In this document: positions 1 through 8,774 of the stretch, piece by piece
Layout of the letters: each line of letters begins with the position of its first letter
Numbering within the stretch: the stretch's first letter is position 1
Origin: Pseudomonas sp. S37
GTDB lineage: Bacteria > Pseudomonadota > Gammaproteobacteria > Pseudomonadales > Pseudomonadaceae
Assembly (NCBI RefSeq): GCF_016658545.1
Contig: NZ_JACVZC010000013.1
Span: 1 to 64,000, forward strand
Direction: 5' to 3'
DNA: 64,000 bases
The notes under the pieces: generated by a model
Database searches by the model: none
Told to the model about the DNA's origin: nothing
The model's input: only the letters and a program-made list of their open reading frames with translations
Made by a program: the position numbers and the translations under genes

Positions 1-63
1 GCCATGGGCGCAGCACGGCCATGGCGCTACACTGAAGTCCAGGATGCACCATCTCGCCAGCTG

Positions 64-183
64 TCAGAAAGCATGCCCCACCAGTGGCCCGAAAGTTTCT
101 TCAACGACCTCACGTGCCAGCGCGTTATCCAGTGCAGCACGGGAGGCGGTATTGTCGAACGAACTCGGATCGCACGTCCCGAA
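64..183 (-). pseudogene. possible C-terminal remnant of an unrecognised gene
   Basis: A minus-strand open stretch of about 39 codons between two stops ends in residues like ALDNALAREVVEETFG. It has the look of a protein C-terminus, but no start codon with a ribosome site is visible and I do not recognise the family. It may be debris of a gene disrupted near the left edge, or chance in GC-rich DNA. Confidence 0.2.
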
Positions 184-261
184 TCACGCCCTTAAACGAC
201 GTTTATTGACATCCCTCTGGAGGGCAGGATTGCAGCCAACTCCATCAAGGATGTAAGCATC

Positions 262-1107
262 ATGAAGGCTCCAACCACTGCCACTACTGCTCCTACCCAA
301 TTCGTTCAGGTGAATGATCGTCGCCTGGCTTATCGAACCATTGGCAGCGGCCGCCCACTGGTATTGCTGGTGCGCTATCGCGGCACCATGGACGATTGGG
401 ATCCGCTGTTCCTGGATAACTTGGCCGGGCGCGGTTTTCAGGTGACTGTCTTTGACTACAGCGGGCTGGGCCAATCAAGCGGCACACCGAGCTACAACCC
501 CGGAGCACTGGCCAAGGATGCAATAGAACTCATCCAGGCGCTGGAGCTCGGCAAGGTTGTGATTGGTGGATGGTCACTCGGGGGAATTGCCGCTCAGGTT
601 GTGCTGGCGCAGGCGCCACAGTTGGTAAGCCATGCCGTACTGATTGGTACGACGCCACCCGGTCAGCTGGTCAAACCTGGTGAAGCCCTGTTCTATGAGA
701 TGGCTCGTCGAGAAAATGACTTCGAGGATTTCGTACGCTTGTTCTTCGAGCCAGCCTCGAAGAACAGTCGTGCAGCAGCCGAAAAGGCCTGGGCGCGACT
801 GACTTCACGTGAGGAGGATCGCAGCCCCCAAGTCCCTGTCGAGTGGGCCGCTCAGCAACTCGGAGACGGGCCGAAGAACCCCGTATTCCCAGTCGAGGCG
901 GTGTTGCAGGCCCTGAAGAGCACCACCATTCCCGTGCTCCACCTGGGGGCCGATCACGACATCGTGTTCCCGGTCGAAAACTGGTATGCCCTGAGCAGCC
1001 AGTTGCCGACGCTGACGCTCGTCAGCTTCCCTGCCGCTGGCCAGGGGCCTCACATGCAGCACCCTGAGGCGGCTGCCAATCACATCGCGGCTTTCATCTC
1101 GGCTTAG
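262..1107 (+). CDS. alpha/beta hydrolase (281 aa)
   Basis: A complete alpha/beta-hydrolase of usual length. The nucleophile elbow GGWSLGG puts the serine at about residue 105. GADHD near residues 229-233 supplies the acid and GPH near 262-264 the histidine, so the triad looks intact. The usual HGFPG oxyanion segment is replaced by LVRYRGTMDDW, which is common in the chloroperoxidase/haloperoxidase-like branch. The ATG at 262 follows AAGGA about 12 bases upstream. It converges on the GlxA-type regulator and is absent from the second copy of this module at 28-32 kb. The substrate is unknown; an esterase or lactonase role is inference. Confidence 0.85.
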   Translation: MKAPTTATTAPTQFVQVNDRRLAYRTIGSGRPLVLLVRYRGTMDDWDPLFLDNLAGRGFQVTVFDYSGLGQSSGTPSYNPGALAKDAIELIQALELGKVVIGGWSLGGIAAQVVLAQAPQLVSHAVLIGTTPPGQLVKPGEALFYEMARRENDFEDFVRLFFEPASKNSRAAAEKAWARLTSREEDRSPQVPVEWAAQQLGDGPKNPVFPVEAVLQALKSTTIPVLHLGADHDIVFPVENWYALSSQLPTLTLVSFPAAGQGPHMQHPEAAANHIAAFISA

Positions 1108-1117
1108 CTTAACTGAG

Positions 1118-1133
1118 GGCCACCCCGGTGGCC
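1118..1133. terminator. inverted repeat between convergent genes
   Basis: GGCCACC-CC-GGTGGCC forms a short stem in the 35-base gap between the hydrolase and the convergent regulator. It lacks a clear T run on either side, so its role as a terminator is only plausible. Confidence 0.4.
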
Positions 1134-1142
1134 ATTCCTCCC

Positions 1143-2093
1143 TCATCCGGTCACAACTCGTCTGGCGTCCCTACGCACTGCCTGAGGCGGAACGCCAAGC
1201 CCGCGAATGAACACTTCTCGCATGTGCCGGCGATCTCTGAAACCCGTTTCTCTGGCCACTACATCCAAGCTGTGGCGACTCTGCTCGATCATCAGCCGGG
1301 CAGCTTCAAGGCGCAGGCTTTCCACGGCCTTCGCCGGTGACTGGCCCGTCTCTGCAGTAAACACCCGTGTGAACTGCCTGGGGCTCAAATGCGCGACTTC
1401 AGCCAGCTCCTCCACACTGAGTGGCCGGCCAAGATGCTTGCGTGCGTAATCCAAGGCGCTCTGGATGCGGTCAGATTTCGGCGAAAGCGTCAGCAGTTCG
1501 GAATGCTGGGATTGCCCACCGGAGCGGCGCTGATGCATGACCAGTTTTCGCGCCACCGAGCGAGCCATCTCCGTTCCGTGATCCTTTTCCACCATCCCCA
1601 ATGCCATATCCAGCGCTGCAGTCATGCCCGCAGATGTCCATATCGGCCCATCCACGATGAAAATCCGATCTTCTTCGACTTCGATTTTCGGGTGCAGCTC
1701 ACGCAGCTTGTTGGCAAAGGCCCAGTGTGTCGTTGCCCGCCGATTGTCGAGGACGCCAGCCTGCGCCAACACGAAGCAGCCTGTGCACAGGCCTGCCGTA
1801 CGCCGCGCTCCGTCGACAAAACCTCGCACACTGGCAAGCACCTCCTCACTCGGCGGCGTCAGCGGCGTCAACGTCCCGGTGATCATCCAGGTGTCGGCCA
1901 AGCCAGGAGCGCCCAAGGGCAAGGTGTCCATGTACATCCCCAACGAGGAGCGCACAGTCCCACCCTCGATGGAAAAATTCTGGATCTTATAAGCCATTTC
2001 ACCGGCAACGATGTTGGCAAACTCGAAGACCGCTTGGGTGGCCAAAGACATGACCTGGAAACCTTCAGTTATCAGATAGCCGACCCGGTGCAT
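1143..2093 (-). CDS. GlxA-family transcriptional regulator (DJ-1/PfpI + AraC HTH)
   Basis: 316 residues with the two-part GlxA layout. An N-terminal DJ-1/PfpI-like domain spans about 5-175, with the elbow AGLCTGCFVLAQAG carrying the conserved cysteine. A C-terminal AraC-type double helix-turn-helix spans about 215-310 (SVEELAEVAHLSPRQFTRVF, then RDRRHMREVF). The gene is divergent from the SDR at 2192 and very probably controls it and itself. A close homologue sits at 28130-29080 beside the second SDR copy. The inducer is unknown. GlxA-type regulators usually sense amine, aldehyde or amino acid derivatives through the first domain; that is family knowledge and is not visible here. Confidence 0.92.
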   Translation of the reverse strand: MHRVGYLITEGFQVMSLATQAVFEFANIVAGEMAYKIQNFSIEGGTVRSSLGMYMDTLPLGAPGLADTWMITGTLTPLTPPSEEVLASVRGFVDGARRTAGLCTGCFVLAQAGVLDNRRATTHWAFANKLRELHPKIEVEEDRIFIVDGPIWTSAGMTAALDMALGMVEKDHGTEMARSVARKLVMHQRRSGGQSQHSELLTLSPKSDRIQSALDYARKHLGRPLSVEELAEVAHLSPRQFTRVFTAETGQSPAKAVESLRLEAARLMIEQSRHSLDVVARETGFRDRRHMREVFIRGLGVPPQAVRRDARRVVTG

Positions 2094-2191
2094 CGAATGA
2101 CTCCATAGGTGATGTCCTAAAAACGTATCTTATGCGTCATTCAAGACGAAAGCGACCTTCTGCATCATGGCTTCACACCCAACAACGGAGC
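2094..2191. promoter_or_regulatory. divergent promoter conserved between the two module copies
   Basis: The block from 2111 (GATGTCCTAAAAACGTA) through GCGTCATTCAAGAC, ending at 2147, is nearly repeated at 29101-29137 in front of the second regulator/SDR pair. The flanking spacers have drifted. Selective conservation of this segment suggests it holds the binding site of the GlxA-type regulator. No footprint is known to me. Confidence 0.6.
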
Positions 2192-3022
2192 ATGACCATG
2201 ACGCAGCAATTCAAAGGCACCGCGCTCATTACCGGCGCCTCCACCGGGATTGGCTCGATCTACGCAGAGCGTTTGGCTCGCCGGGGCTATGACCTCGTGC
2301 TGGTGGCTCGCAACCGGGAGCGCCTCAACGCCCTGGCCAGCCGGATCACCACCGAGACCCAGCAGAACGTGGAAGTTTTCCCGGCTGACCTTTCCAAAGC
2401 AGATGACCTGGTGAAGGTCGAACGCAAACTACGTGATGACGCCAGCATCAGCCTGCTGGTGAACAATGCGGGTATCGGCACTCACACAAGCCTGATGGAA
2501 AGTGATGTCGAACGCATGGCCGAAATGATCAGCCTCAACATCACCGCCTTGACCCGCCTTACCTACGCTGCCGTTCCAGGCTTCGTCGCCCGTCAGGAAG
2601 GCGCCGTCATCAACATCTCGTCCATTGCAGGCCTTGCGCCAGAGCTGCTCAACGGTGTCTACGGTGGCAGCAAGGCCTACGTCACCGCCTTCAGCCAATC
2701 CCTGCACAAGGAGCTTGCAGACAAAGGCATCAAGATCCAGGCGGTATTGCCAGGGGCCACCGCGACCGACTTCTGGCAGATCGGCGGCCTGCCTGTCGAG
2801 AATCTCGATCCCGGCATCGTCATGTCCGCTCATGATCTGGTCGACGGTGCCCTGCAGGACTTCGACAACGATGTGCTGCTGTCCATCCCGTCGCTGCATG
2901 ACGTGCACGCTTTCCAGCGCTATGAGGCCAGCCGGCAAGCATTGTTCAGCCAGTTGTCCAGTAACCAGCTTGCCCCGCGTTACAGCGCCAAGGGATCACC
3001 AGCACAGGAAACGCAATCATGA
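2192..3022 (+). CDS. short-chain dehydrogenase/reductase (276 aa)
   Basis: A classical SDR. The cofactor motif TGASTGIG is at about residues 14-21, NNAG at 91-94, the catalytic serine in NISS near 143, and YGGSK gives Tyr157 and Lys161. The basic ARNRERL after the second strand suggests NADP(H). A GGAG lies just before the ATG at 2192 and seven bases before an in-frame ATG at 2198, which may be the true start. The longer frame from 2132 runs into the operator and is unlikely. The stop overlaps the next start by four bases (ATGA), so it is translationally coupled to the AhpD-like gene. Its paralogue is at 29182. Confidence 0.92.
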   Translation: MTMTQQFKGTALITGASTGIGSIYAERLARRGYDLVLVARNRERLNALASRITTETQQNVEVFPADLSKADDLVKVERKLRDDASISLLVNNAGIGTHTSLMESDVERMAEMISLNITALTRLTYAAVPGFVARQEGAVINISSIAGLAPELLNGVYGGSKAYVTAFSQSLHKELADKGIKIQAVLPGATATDFWQIGGLPVENLDPGIVMSAHDLVDGALQDFDNDVLLSIPSLHDVHAFQRYEASRQALFSQLSSNQLAPRYSAKGSPAQETQS

Positions 3023-3537
3023 CTCGCATCAATGCCCTGACCCTCGATCAGGCTCCTCCAGCCGCGCGCAGTGCCCTGCAGGGCGTGGAGAAAGGCTTGG
3101 GCTTTATTCCGAACGCGTTCGCCACCCTCGCCCATTCGCCGGCAGCCCTCGGTGGCTATCTTGCGCTGTCGCAAGCCTTGAACAAGAACAGCCTCAGCCC
3201 CGCCGAGCGTGAAGTTGTCGCGTTGGCTGCATCAGCGGTGAATGGCTGCGACTACTGCATCGCCGCACACAGCTTCTTTGGCGGCAAGGCAGGTTTGGAC
3301 GCTGGTGAGCTGCTGGCGGCACGTGCCGGCACACTCGATGGCGTTGCTGCGTTCGCCAGAGCGGTGACGCTGAGCCGAGGCCAGGTCAGCGATGCGCAGC
3401 TGGCGGCGGCGCGGGAAGCAGGGCTGGATGACGCGAAAATCGTCGATGTGATCGCCCAGGTCGCCCTGCTGACGCTGACCAACTACCTCAACAATGTGGC
3501 CATGACGGACATCGATTTCCCACCTGCCGGCACGTGA
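3019..3537 (+). CDS. carboxymuconolactone decarboxylase / AhpD-like protein
   Basis: 172 residues. The core motif NGCDYCIAAHSFF provides the redox CxxC (Cys77, Cys80) and nearby His84 typical of AhpD-like peroxidase-related proteins of the CMD superfamily. These act as thiol-dependent peroxide reductases or as unknown hydrolyase relatives. The start overlaps the SDR stop, so the two are co-translated. It has no counterpart in the second module copy, where a different SDR occupies this place. Together with the quinone-reductase-like gene downstream it hints at an electrophile or quinone stress function, which is inference. Confidence 0.88.
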   Translation: MTRINALTLDQAPPAARSALQGVEKGLGFIPNAFATLAHSPAALGGYLALSQALNKNSLSPAEREVVALAASAVNGCDYCIAAHSFFGGKAGLDAGELLAARAGTLDGVAAFARAVTLSRGQVSDAQLAAAREAGLDDAKIVDVIAQVALLTLTNYLNNVAMTDIDFPPAGT

Positions 3538-3570
3538 GGGGCTGCGCGAGGCGTCGCCAGCGCCTCACCA

Positions 3571-3672
3571 CTTTCATTACAAGCGAGAAAGTCTTACTGC
3601 TTTTAGGCTGTTTTTCGCGTTAATCGAAGCGAATAACCTGTGTCCACTTTTGATTCTCATAGAGGTAGCGCC
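3571..3672 (+). promoter_or_regulatory. conserved leader/promoter of the dehydrogenase gene
   Basis: About 100 bases before the dehydrogenase start are almost the same as 30821-30922 before its paralogue, including AAGCGAGAAAGTCTTACTGC, the GAAGCGAATA block and CATAGAGGTAGC at the ribosome site. This noncoding stretch is conserved at least as well as the coding sequence, so it probably holds a promoter and operator shared by both copies. Confidence 0.55.
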
Positions 3673-4680
3673 ATGAAGGCTGTCGTCTACACACAACCCG
3701 GATTACCTATTCAGGACGCTCAGTCTCTGTATGACGCGGAGCTCCCGGAGCCAAAGGTCGGCGCCCGTGACCTGCTTGTCGACGTCAGGGCGATTGCCGT
3801 CAACCCGGTCGATACCAAGATTCGGGCCAGCCGCGGTGGCGAGCAACCCCAAGTGCTCGGCTGGGATGCTGTCGGTGTGGTCCGTGAGACGGGCCCAGAG
3901 GTCACCCTGTTCAGGCCAGGGGATGAAGTGTTCTACGCCGGAGCCATAGATCGGCCCGGCAGCTACAGCCAGTTCCATGTGGTGGACGAGCGAATCGTCG
4001 GCCACAAGCCCAAGCGCCTGGACAACGCCAGTGCCGCCGCCCTGCCGCTGACGTCCATCACGGCCTGGGAGTTGCTGTTCGACCGTTTGGCCGTCGAAGA
4101 AAATGGCGGCAGAGGTCAAACCCTGCTGGTGGTCGGGGCGGCTGGCGGAGTGGGCTCGATCCTGGTACAGCTGGCAAGCAAGTTGACGCAGCTTACAGTG
4201 ATAGGCACGGCCTCAAGACCTGAGACTCAAGCCTGGGTCAATGATCTGGGCGCCCATCATGTGATTGATCACTCCGAGTCGATCCCGCTTCAGCTGGAGG
4301 CGCTCAAACTGAATCCGATTGATTATGTAATCAGCCTGACGCACACCGACTCTTACCTGCCGCAATTGGTGGAAGTGCTTCGTCCGCAAGGCAAGCTCGC
4401 ATTGATCGATGACCCGGCGCAACTGGATGTCATGCCGCTCAAGCGCAAATCGCTGTCACTGCACTGGGAGCTCATGTTCACCCGCTCCTTGTACAAGACC
4501 GAGGACATGATCAAGCAGCACCAGTTGCTCGAACGTGTTTCACAGCTGGTCGATGAGGGGATACTGAAAACGACTGTCGGGGAGCATTTCGGCGGCATAT
4601 GTGCCGACAACCTCAAACGTGCCCACGCCCTGCTCGAAAGCGGCAAGGCCCGAGGCAAAATTGTTCTGGAGGGCTTTTAG
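3673..4680 (+). CDS. zinc-independent MDR-family oxidoreductase (quinone-reductase-like)
   Basis: 335 residues of the medium-chain dehydrogenase superfamily, of the sort often annotated as zinc-binding alcohol dehydrogenase. The GroES-like half is followed by the Rossmann motif GAAGGVG at about 155-161. The cysteine ligands of catalytic or structural zinc are absent, which fits NADPH:quinone or enal reductases. Start choice: AGAGGT lies seven bases before the ATG at 3673; upstream in-frame codons fall in the conserved leader. Its near-identical partner is at 30923-31930. It probably reduces a reactive carbonyl or quinone. Confidence 0.9.
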   Translation: MKAVVYTQPGLPIQDAQSLYDAELPEPKVGARDLLVDVRAIAVNPVDTKIRASRGGEQPQVLGWDAVGVVRETGPEVTLFRPGDEVFYAGAIDRPGSYSQFHVVDERIVGHKPKRLDNASAAALPLTSITAWELLFDRLAVEENGGRGQTLLVVGAAGGVGSILVQLASKLTQLTVIGTASRPETQAWVNDLGAHHVIDHSESIPLQLEALKLNPIDYVISLTHTDSYLPQLVEVLRPQGKLALIDDPAQLDVMPLKRKSLSLHWELMFTRSLYKTEDMIKQHQLLERVSQLVDEGILKTTVGEHFGGICADNLKRAHALLESGKARGKIVLEGF

Positions 4681-4847
4681 ACACCGCTTTGAAAAAGGCC
4701 CGCGCGTAATACCTTCAAGATGAAGCAAGCCGCTCAATCAATGGCAAGCCCGGAGCGCAGCTTTCCCCGAGGCAGCTCTCGCTCGGCAGCCACAGTGGGT
4801 GTTTCGTGAAACCGGATTGGCTCAGCAGTCTTCTCGTTTGGTTCTGA

Positions 4848-5372
4848 TCACTGCCAGAGTCTCATCAGGGCACCATGAATTCCGCTCACTGGGTCCTGCT
4901 CAGGGTGTGGCACTCGGGCGATACGTGCCAGTGCCTGCTGGTGAGCGGCAACTTCTGGTCGCTGGATATCGTAATCTTCCTGCCCTTGGGGATAGGCGCC
5001 CACGACCAGAAAGTCGTCGCTGGACACCATGCAACGATGCCCCGTCCCTGCGGGTAAAACCAGAACATCACCCGCCTTGACCGTCAGCGCCTGCCCCGCT
5101 GCACCGCCCAACATTATCCGAGCCTGGCCGCGGGCAACGCCCAGCACCTCGTGCGCATTGGGGTGAAAATGGTGGTAATCGAAAATCCCGGCACGCCACA
5201 GCGGGGTCCATTGATGAGCGGCGAACAAGGTCTCGAACGCGCCGGCATTGTCATGCGCAGGCGCAAGTTGCAGCCGGTAGAGCAACACGGGGAAGCGGCT
5301 ATTAGGCGTCGCACCATCGTCCTCGAACCGCAGGGCCTGCAGGGGCTGGGTGTTGCTGTCGATGGCAAACAT
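4848..5372 (-). CDS. cupin domain protein (174 aa)
   Basis: A single-domain cupin of the YjlB-like kind. Metal-site motif 1 is seen as HHFHPNAHEVLGVARG and motif 2 as VLVLPAGTGHRCM. Together they give the usual His/Glu/His set for a divalent metal. The ATG at 5372 has AGGA nine bases upstream; the frame stays open to 5513 without a better site. Such proteins are dioxygenase-like or isomerase-like, but the substrate cannot be read here. It stands alone, convergent with the dehydrogenase. Confidence 0.8.
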   Translation of the reverse strand: MFAIDSNTQPLQALRFEDDGATPNSRFPVLLYRLQLAPAHDNAGAFETLFAAHQWTPLWRAGIFDYHHFHPNAHEVLGVARGQARIMLGGAAGQALTVKAGDVLVLPAGTGHRCMVSSDDFLVVGAYPQGQEDYDIQRPEVAAHQQALARIARVPHPEQDPVSGIHGALMRLWQ

Positions 5373-5718
5373 GAGGGCATCCTGATCAGGTAGGCGATGT
5401 ACTTGTGAAGCCAGACCTATCCCGGGGTTCCTGCGGGCTGACGATGTACAACCTGTTGAAAGTCGAGCCCCGACGTGCCCTATCAACTGTTCGCCATCTC
5501 TATTGGCCTGCATGACATTTTCGTTGACCGTGAAGATCAGATCGCCAGCGCCTGGGAAAAGCCCTGGCCGCCGATCGGCCGGTTCTGATCGAGTTCAAGA
5601 CCGATGTGCCGCCCCGCACTACAGCATCTGGCTCGAAGAAAAACTAAACCTTTACTCGCTCCTGCGGCTCAACCGATTGCGACATTGAGGTCGCGCCCAC
5701 TGAACGAAGGAGTCAGAC
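5373..5718. other. gene-free stretch with a leader shared with the second DUF4142 gene
   Basis: No convincing gene lies here. The last 80 bases (about 5638-5718) carry GAAAAACTAAACCT, a TGCGAC..GAGGTCGC inverted element and CGAAGGAG. The same order and wording recurs at about 15855-15935 ahead of the paralogous DUF4142 gene, so this is a shared promoter and leader, probably stress-sigma controlled (inference). Confidence 0.45.
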
Positions 5719-6219
5719 ATGCACCAGCCATTCCTGAAACTCGCAGGCATCACGCTATTGATGAGCCTGGCTTCGCTACAGGCACAAGCCGCCTCTTCGG
5801 ATGACTTTGTCGATGCAGCCACCGAGGCCGGCATCGCCGAAGTGGTCACCGGCAATCTGGCGCTGGAAAAGAGCCAGAGTGCCGACATCAAGAAATTTGC
5901 CCAGCAAATGGTGACCGACCATACCAAAGCCAATCAGGAGCTAGGCGACATCGCCCGCAAGCTGGATATCAGCGTGCCAGACGATGCGGCACTGACGGAC
6001 AAGGTCAAGAAAATGATCCTCGAATGGCGCGAAGAGTCGTTCGACAAATCATATGTGAACAACCAGGTCGACGCTCACGAGAAGGCAGTGGAACTCTTCA
6101 AGAAGGAAGCCGCGTCATCCGACAAACCTGAACTGAAGGCGTTCGCCAGCGATAAATTGCCAACCCTCGAGCACCATTTGGAGCAGGCCAAAGCGTTGCA
6201 GACCACCCACGGTAAATAA
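5719..6219 (+). CDS. DUF4142 secreted protein, copy 1
   Basis: 166 residues with a Sec signal peptide (LLMSLASLQAQA, cleavage near residue 24). A helical DUF4142 domain follows, a ferritin-like four-helix fold usually found in periplasmic stress proteins. The mature part is rich in Lys, Glu and Asp and the sequence is almost identical to the gene at 15936-16436. The ribosome site GAAGGAG is well placed. DUF4142 proteins have no firm biochemical role. Position among a cluster of envelope and stress genes suggests general stress control. Confidence 0.9.
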   Translation: MHQPFLKLAGITLLMSLASLQAQAASSDDFVDAATEAGIAEVVTGNLALEKSQSADIKKFAQQMVTDHTKANQELGDIARKLDISVPDDAALTDKVKKMILEWREESFDKSYVNNQVDAHEKAVELFKKEAASSDKPELKAFASDKLPTLEHHLEQAKALQTTHGK

Positions 6220-6242
6220 CCTGCAGCCGAGTGAGGTCAAAG

Positions 6243-6494
6243 ATGAGCAATGACGAATTACGTACTGAAGTACTGACGCGGTTGCTGCACACCCATCCCC
6301 ATGGGCTGGGCAAGGAAGTGTTGGACAATTATCGGGGCGAGAAAGCCGTGGCCGGCATGCTCAAGACACTTCAGGAGCACGGTCTGATTCAGGATGGCAG
6401 TGTAGCGGTCAGCGCTGACCATGAGGTGACCATGAGTTACCCGATCAAGCTGTCAGCAGCAGGGGTCGAGGCGGCTCGCCAATTGGAGAGCTGA
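6243..6494 (+). CDS. small hypothetical protein (83 aa)
   Basis: It begins 23 bases after the DUF4142 stop, with GAGGTCAAAG as ribosome site, so probably in one transcript. Sequence features: LLHTHPHGLGKEVLDNYRG, then helices with GMLKTLQEHGLI, and an AGVEAARQLES end. The pattern resembles a compact winged-helix or MarR/PadR-like fold, but no diagnostic motif is present and I do not assign a function. It has no signal peptide, so it is probably cytosolic. Confidence 0.7.
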   Translation: MSNDELRTEVLTRLLHTHPHGLGKEVLDNYRGEKAVAGMLKTLQEHGLIQDGSVAVSADHEVTMSYPIKLSAAGVEAARQLES

Positions 6495-6501
6495 CGCGAG
6501 C

Positions 6502-6520
6502 GGGACCGCGCCGCGGTCCC
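6502..6520 (+). terminator. stem-loop after the small hypothetical gene
   Basis: GGGACCGCG-C-CGCGGTCCC followed by TTCT. The stem is strong with almost no loop and a poor T tract; it could also be an RNA-stabilising hairpin. Confidence 0.45.
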
Positions 6521-6590
6521 TTCTACTGCTGCCTGCTGTTGATCACCACATCGGCCAGGGTTTCAGGCAATTTACTCAGGAGTGAATACC

Positions 6591-6971
6591 ATGCCACGCG
6601 GTGACAAAGACAAATATACCGACAAGCAGAAACGCAAGGCCCAGAACATCGAGCAATCATACGAGGACAAAGGCGTCGGCAAGGATGAAGCCGAAGCACG
6701 CGCCTGGGCCACCGTTAACAAACAATCCGGCGGCGGTGAAAAGCCGGGAGGTGCGGGCAGCAAGACATCACTGCAGGCGAAAGATTCTGCACGTTCGGAT
6801 TCGGCCAAACGCGCCGCGAAATCTCGTCAGGGGCATTCACGTACTTCACACGTTTCGCTGGAATCGCAAACCAAGCAAAGCCTTCTGAAGGAGGCGCGCA
6901 GCAAAGGCATCAAGGGGCGTTCAACCATGAACAAAGCCCAATTGGTGGAAGCCCTGGGCAAACAGAATTGA
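6591..6971 (+). CDS. Rho-N domain / 'plasmid stabilisation' family small basic protein
   Basis: 126 residues, highly charged. The N-terminal half starts PRGDKDKYTDKQKRKAQNIE, and the middle has low-complexity Gly/Ser/Lys. The C-terminus has the Rho termination factor N-terminal (SAP-like) helix pair: SLLKEARSKGIKGRSTMNKA, then QLVEALGKQN. Such proteins are common in Pseudomonas and are loosely labelled plasmid stabilisation proteins. Nucleic acid binding is likely from the fold. The ATG at 6591 has AGGAG eight bases upstream and is preferred over the GTG at 6582. Confidence 0.8.
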   Translation: MPRGDKDKYTDKQKRKAQNIEQSYEDKGVGKDEAEARAWATVNKQSGGGEKPGGAGSKTSLQAKDSARSDSAKRAAKSRQGHSRTSHVSLESQTKQSLLKEARSKGIKGRSTMNKAQLVEALGKQN

Positions 6972-7086
6972 CCAGGGCAAAGTTGAGCAGTGCATGGCCC
7001 AACCCTGAGCCACTCGTCAATCATGCTGAACCCCTCTTTACCGCTGCCGGTCGCTACTGATGAGTGCATGAACGCGGGGGGCAACG

Positions 7087-8004
7087 GTGAGCGAGATCCG
7101 CATTGGTATTTCCGGTTGGCGCTATGGCCCATGGCGCAAGGACTTCTACCCAGAGGGGCTGCGCCAGGACGACGAGCTGACGTTCGCCTCGCGGGCAGTC
7201 AACAGCATCGAAATCAACGGCTCCTTCTACGCGCTGCAAACCCCGGAGCGCTATGGCAAGTGGCGTAATCAGACACCGCCAGGCTTCGTGTTCGCGGTCA
7301 AGGCGCCGCGCTACATCACCCATGTCCGCAGGCTGCGCGAGGTCGACGAGGCGCTTGCCAATTTCTTCGCATCGGGCCCGTTGCTGCTGGGTGACAAACT
7401 GGGCCCCTTCCTGTGGCAGTTTCCGCCAAACCTGAAATTCGACGCGCAGCGCTTCAGCGACTTTCTGGCCAAGCTGCCCCACGACCGCAAAGCCGCCCGC
7501 AGCCTTGCCCGCCACGCCGCGGAACGCCTGCAAGGCAACGGCGGCATTGTCGTGCCGGGTAATGCGCGCCTGCGCCACGCCGTGGAGATCCGCCACCCCA
7601 GCTTCCTCTGCAACACCTTCATCGACCTGTTGCGCAAGCACAAGGTTGCCTTGGTGGTCGCCGACAGCGCCGGCAAATGGCCCTGTGTCGAAGAGGTCAC
7701 GGCCGACTTCGTATACTTGCGCCTGCATGGCGATGTCGAGCTGTACAGCAGCGGCTATACGGCCAGCGCGCTGCGCCGCTGGCGCCTGCGTATCCAGGCC
7801 TGGGCTGCGGGCGGCCAGCCGGAGGATGCTAAGCGCGTGGTACGCCGCGCCCCTGCAAAACGTACGTCGCGTGATGTGTACTGCTACTTCGACAACGACC
7901 AGAAAGTCCATGCCCCTTACGATGCCCGCCGCCTGCTGGACAAGCTGGGCCTTGGCGGCGAGCTGGCTACCGAACCAGGCGTCGAGCCGCAGGAGCCGCT
8001 ATGA
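7087..8004 (+). CDS. DUF72 (YecE-like) protein
   Basis: 305 residues starting with a GTG in the typical opening EIRIGISGWRYGPWRKDFYP. The NSIEINGSFY and RYITHVRRL motifs of DUF72 follow. The family adopts a TIM-barrel fold and is thought to be hydrolytic or nuclease-like; the activity is not established to my knowledge. It overlaps the next gene by four bases, making it the first member of a tightly packed four-gene operon with the EEP phosphatase, ClsB and YbhN. A role linked to phospholipid or nucleic acid repair is only inference from position. Confidence 0.88.
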   Translation: MSEIRIGISGWRYGPWRKDFYPEGLRQDDELTFASRAVNSIEINGSFYALQTPERYGKWRNQTPPGFVFAVKAPRYITHVRRLREVDEALANFFASGPLLLGDKLGPFLWQFPPNLKFDAQRFSDFLAKLPHDRKAARSLARHAAERLQGNGGIVVPGNARLRHAVEIRHPSFLCNTFIDLLRKHKVALVVADSAGKWPCVEEVTADFVYLRLHGDVELYSSGYTASALRRWRLRIQAWAAGGQPEDAKRVVRRAPAKRTSRDVYCYFDNDQKVHAPYDARRLLDKLGLGGELATEPGVEPQEPL

Positions 8005-8774
8005 ACCGGACACTGCCCGCCCCCCGCGGCATCATCGACAAGGTCACCGCCGTGCATCGCCTGACGGTACTGACCCTCAATGTGCACAAGGGCTTCACCC
8101 TGTTCAACCGCCGCTTCATCTTGCCGGAACTGCGCGAGGCGGTACGCTCGACCGGCGCCGACCTGGTGTTTCTCCAGGAGGTGCACGGCAGTCATCGGCA
8201 ACATGCCGAGCGCCATCCGACGTGGCCACAGACACCCCAGTACGAGTTTCTCGCCGACAGCATGTGGCCGCAGTTCGCCTATGGACGCAATGCGGTTTAC
8301 CCCCATGGCGACCATGGCAACGCGCTGCTGTCCAAATTTCCCATCCGTGCCCACGACAATCTGGACGTTTCAGTCCATGGCAACGAAGAGCGCGGTCTGC
8401 TGCACTGCCAGCTGGAAGTGCCGGGCCATGAACAGGTGCACACCGTCTGCGTGCACCTGGGCCTGCGCGAAGAGCATCGTCAGCGTCAGGTCGGCCTGCT
8501 GCTCGCGTTGCTTGACAGCCTGCCGCCGGATGAGCCGGTCATCGTCGCCGGCGACTTCAACGACTGGCGCCTGAAAGCGGATGCGCGGCTGTCGGGCCAC
8601 TTGGTGGAAGCCTTCGGCAAGCCGCCACGCAGCTTTCCCGCGCGCCTGCCGATGCTGCGCCTGGACCGCATCTACCTGCGCAATGCCCGTGCTGCCCAGG
8701 CACGGGTGTTATCCAGATACCCATGGTCCCACCTCTCCGACCATGCCCCGCTGGTGGCGCAGGTGACGCTATGA
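8001..8774 (+). CDS. endonuclease/exonuclease/phosphatase family protein (YbhP-like)
   Basis: 257 residues with the EEP signature set: LTLNVHKGF, FLQEVHG (metal-binding Glu), AGDFNDW and SDHAPLV near the C-terminus. In enterobacteria a homologue (ybhP) lies directly before clsB (ybhO) and ybhN, the order seen here. The protein is therefore likely a phosphodiesterase acting in phospholipid metabolism, though that substrate is inferred. No signal peptide. Starts and stops overlap on both sides (ATGA), indicating translational coupling. Confidence 0.9.
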   Translation: MNRTLPAPRGIIDKVTAVHRLTVLTLNVHKGFTLFNRRFILPELREAVRSTGADLVFLQEVHGSHRQHAERHPTWPQTPQYEFLADSMWPQFAYGRNAVYPHGDHGNALLSKFPIRAHDNLDVSVHGNEERGLLHCQLEVPGHEQVHTVCVHLGLREEHRQRQVGLLLALLDSLPPDEPVIVAGDFNDWRLKADARLSGHLVEAFGKPPRSFPARLPMLRLDRIYLRNARAAQARVLSRYPWSHLSDHAPLVAQVTL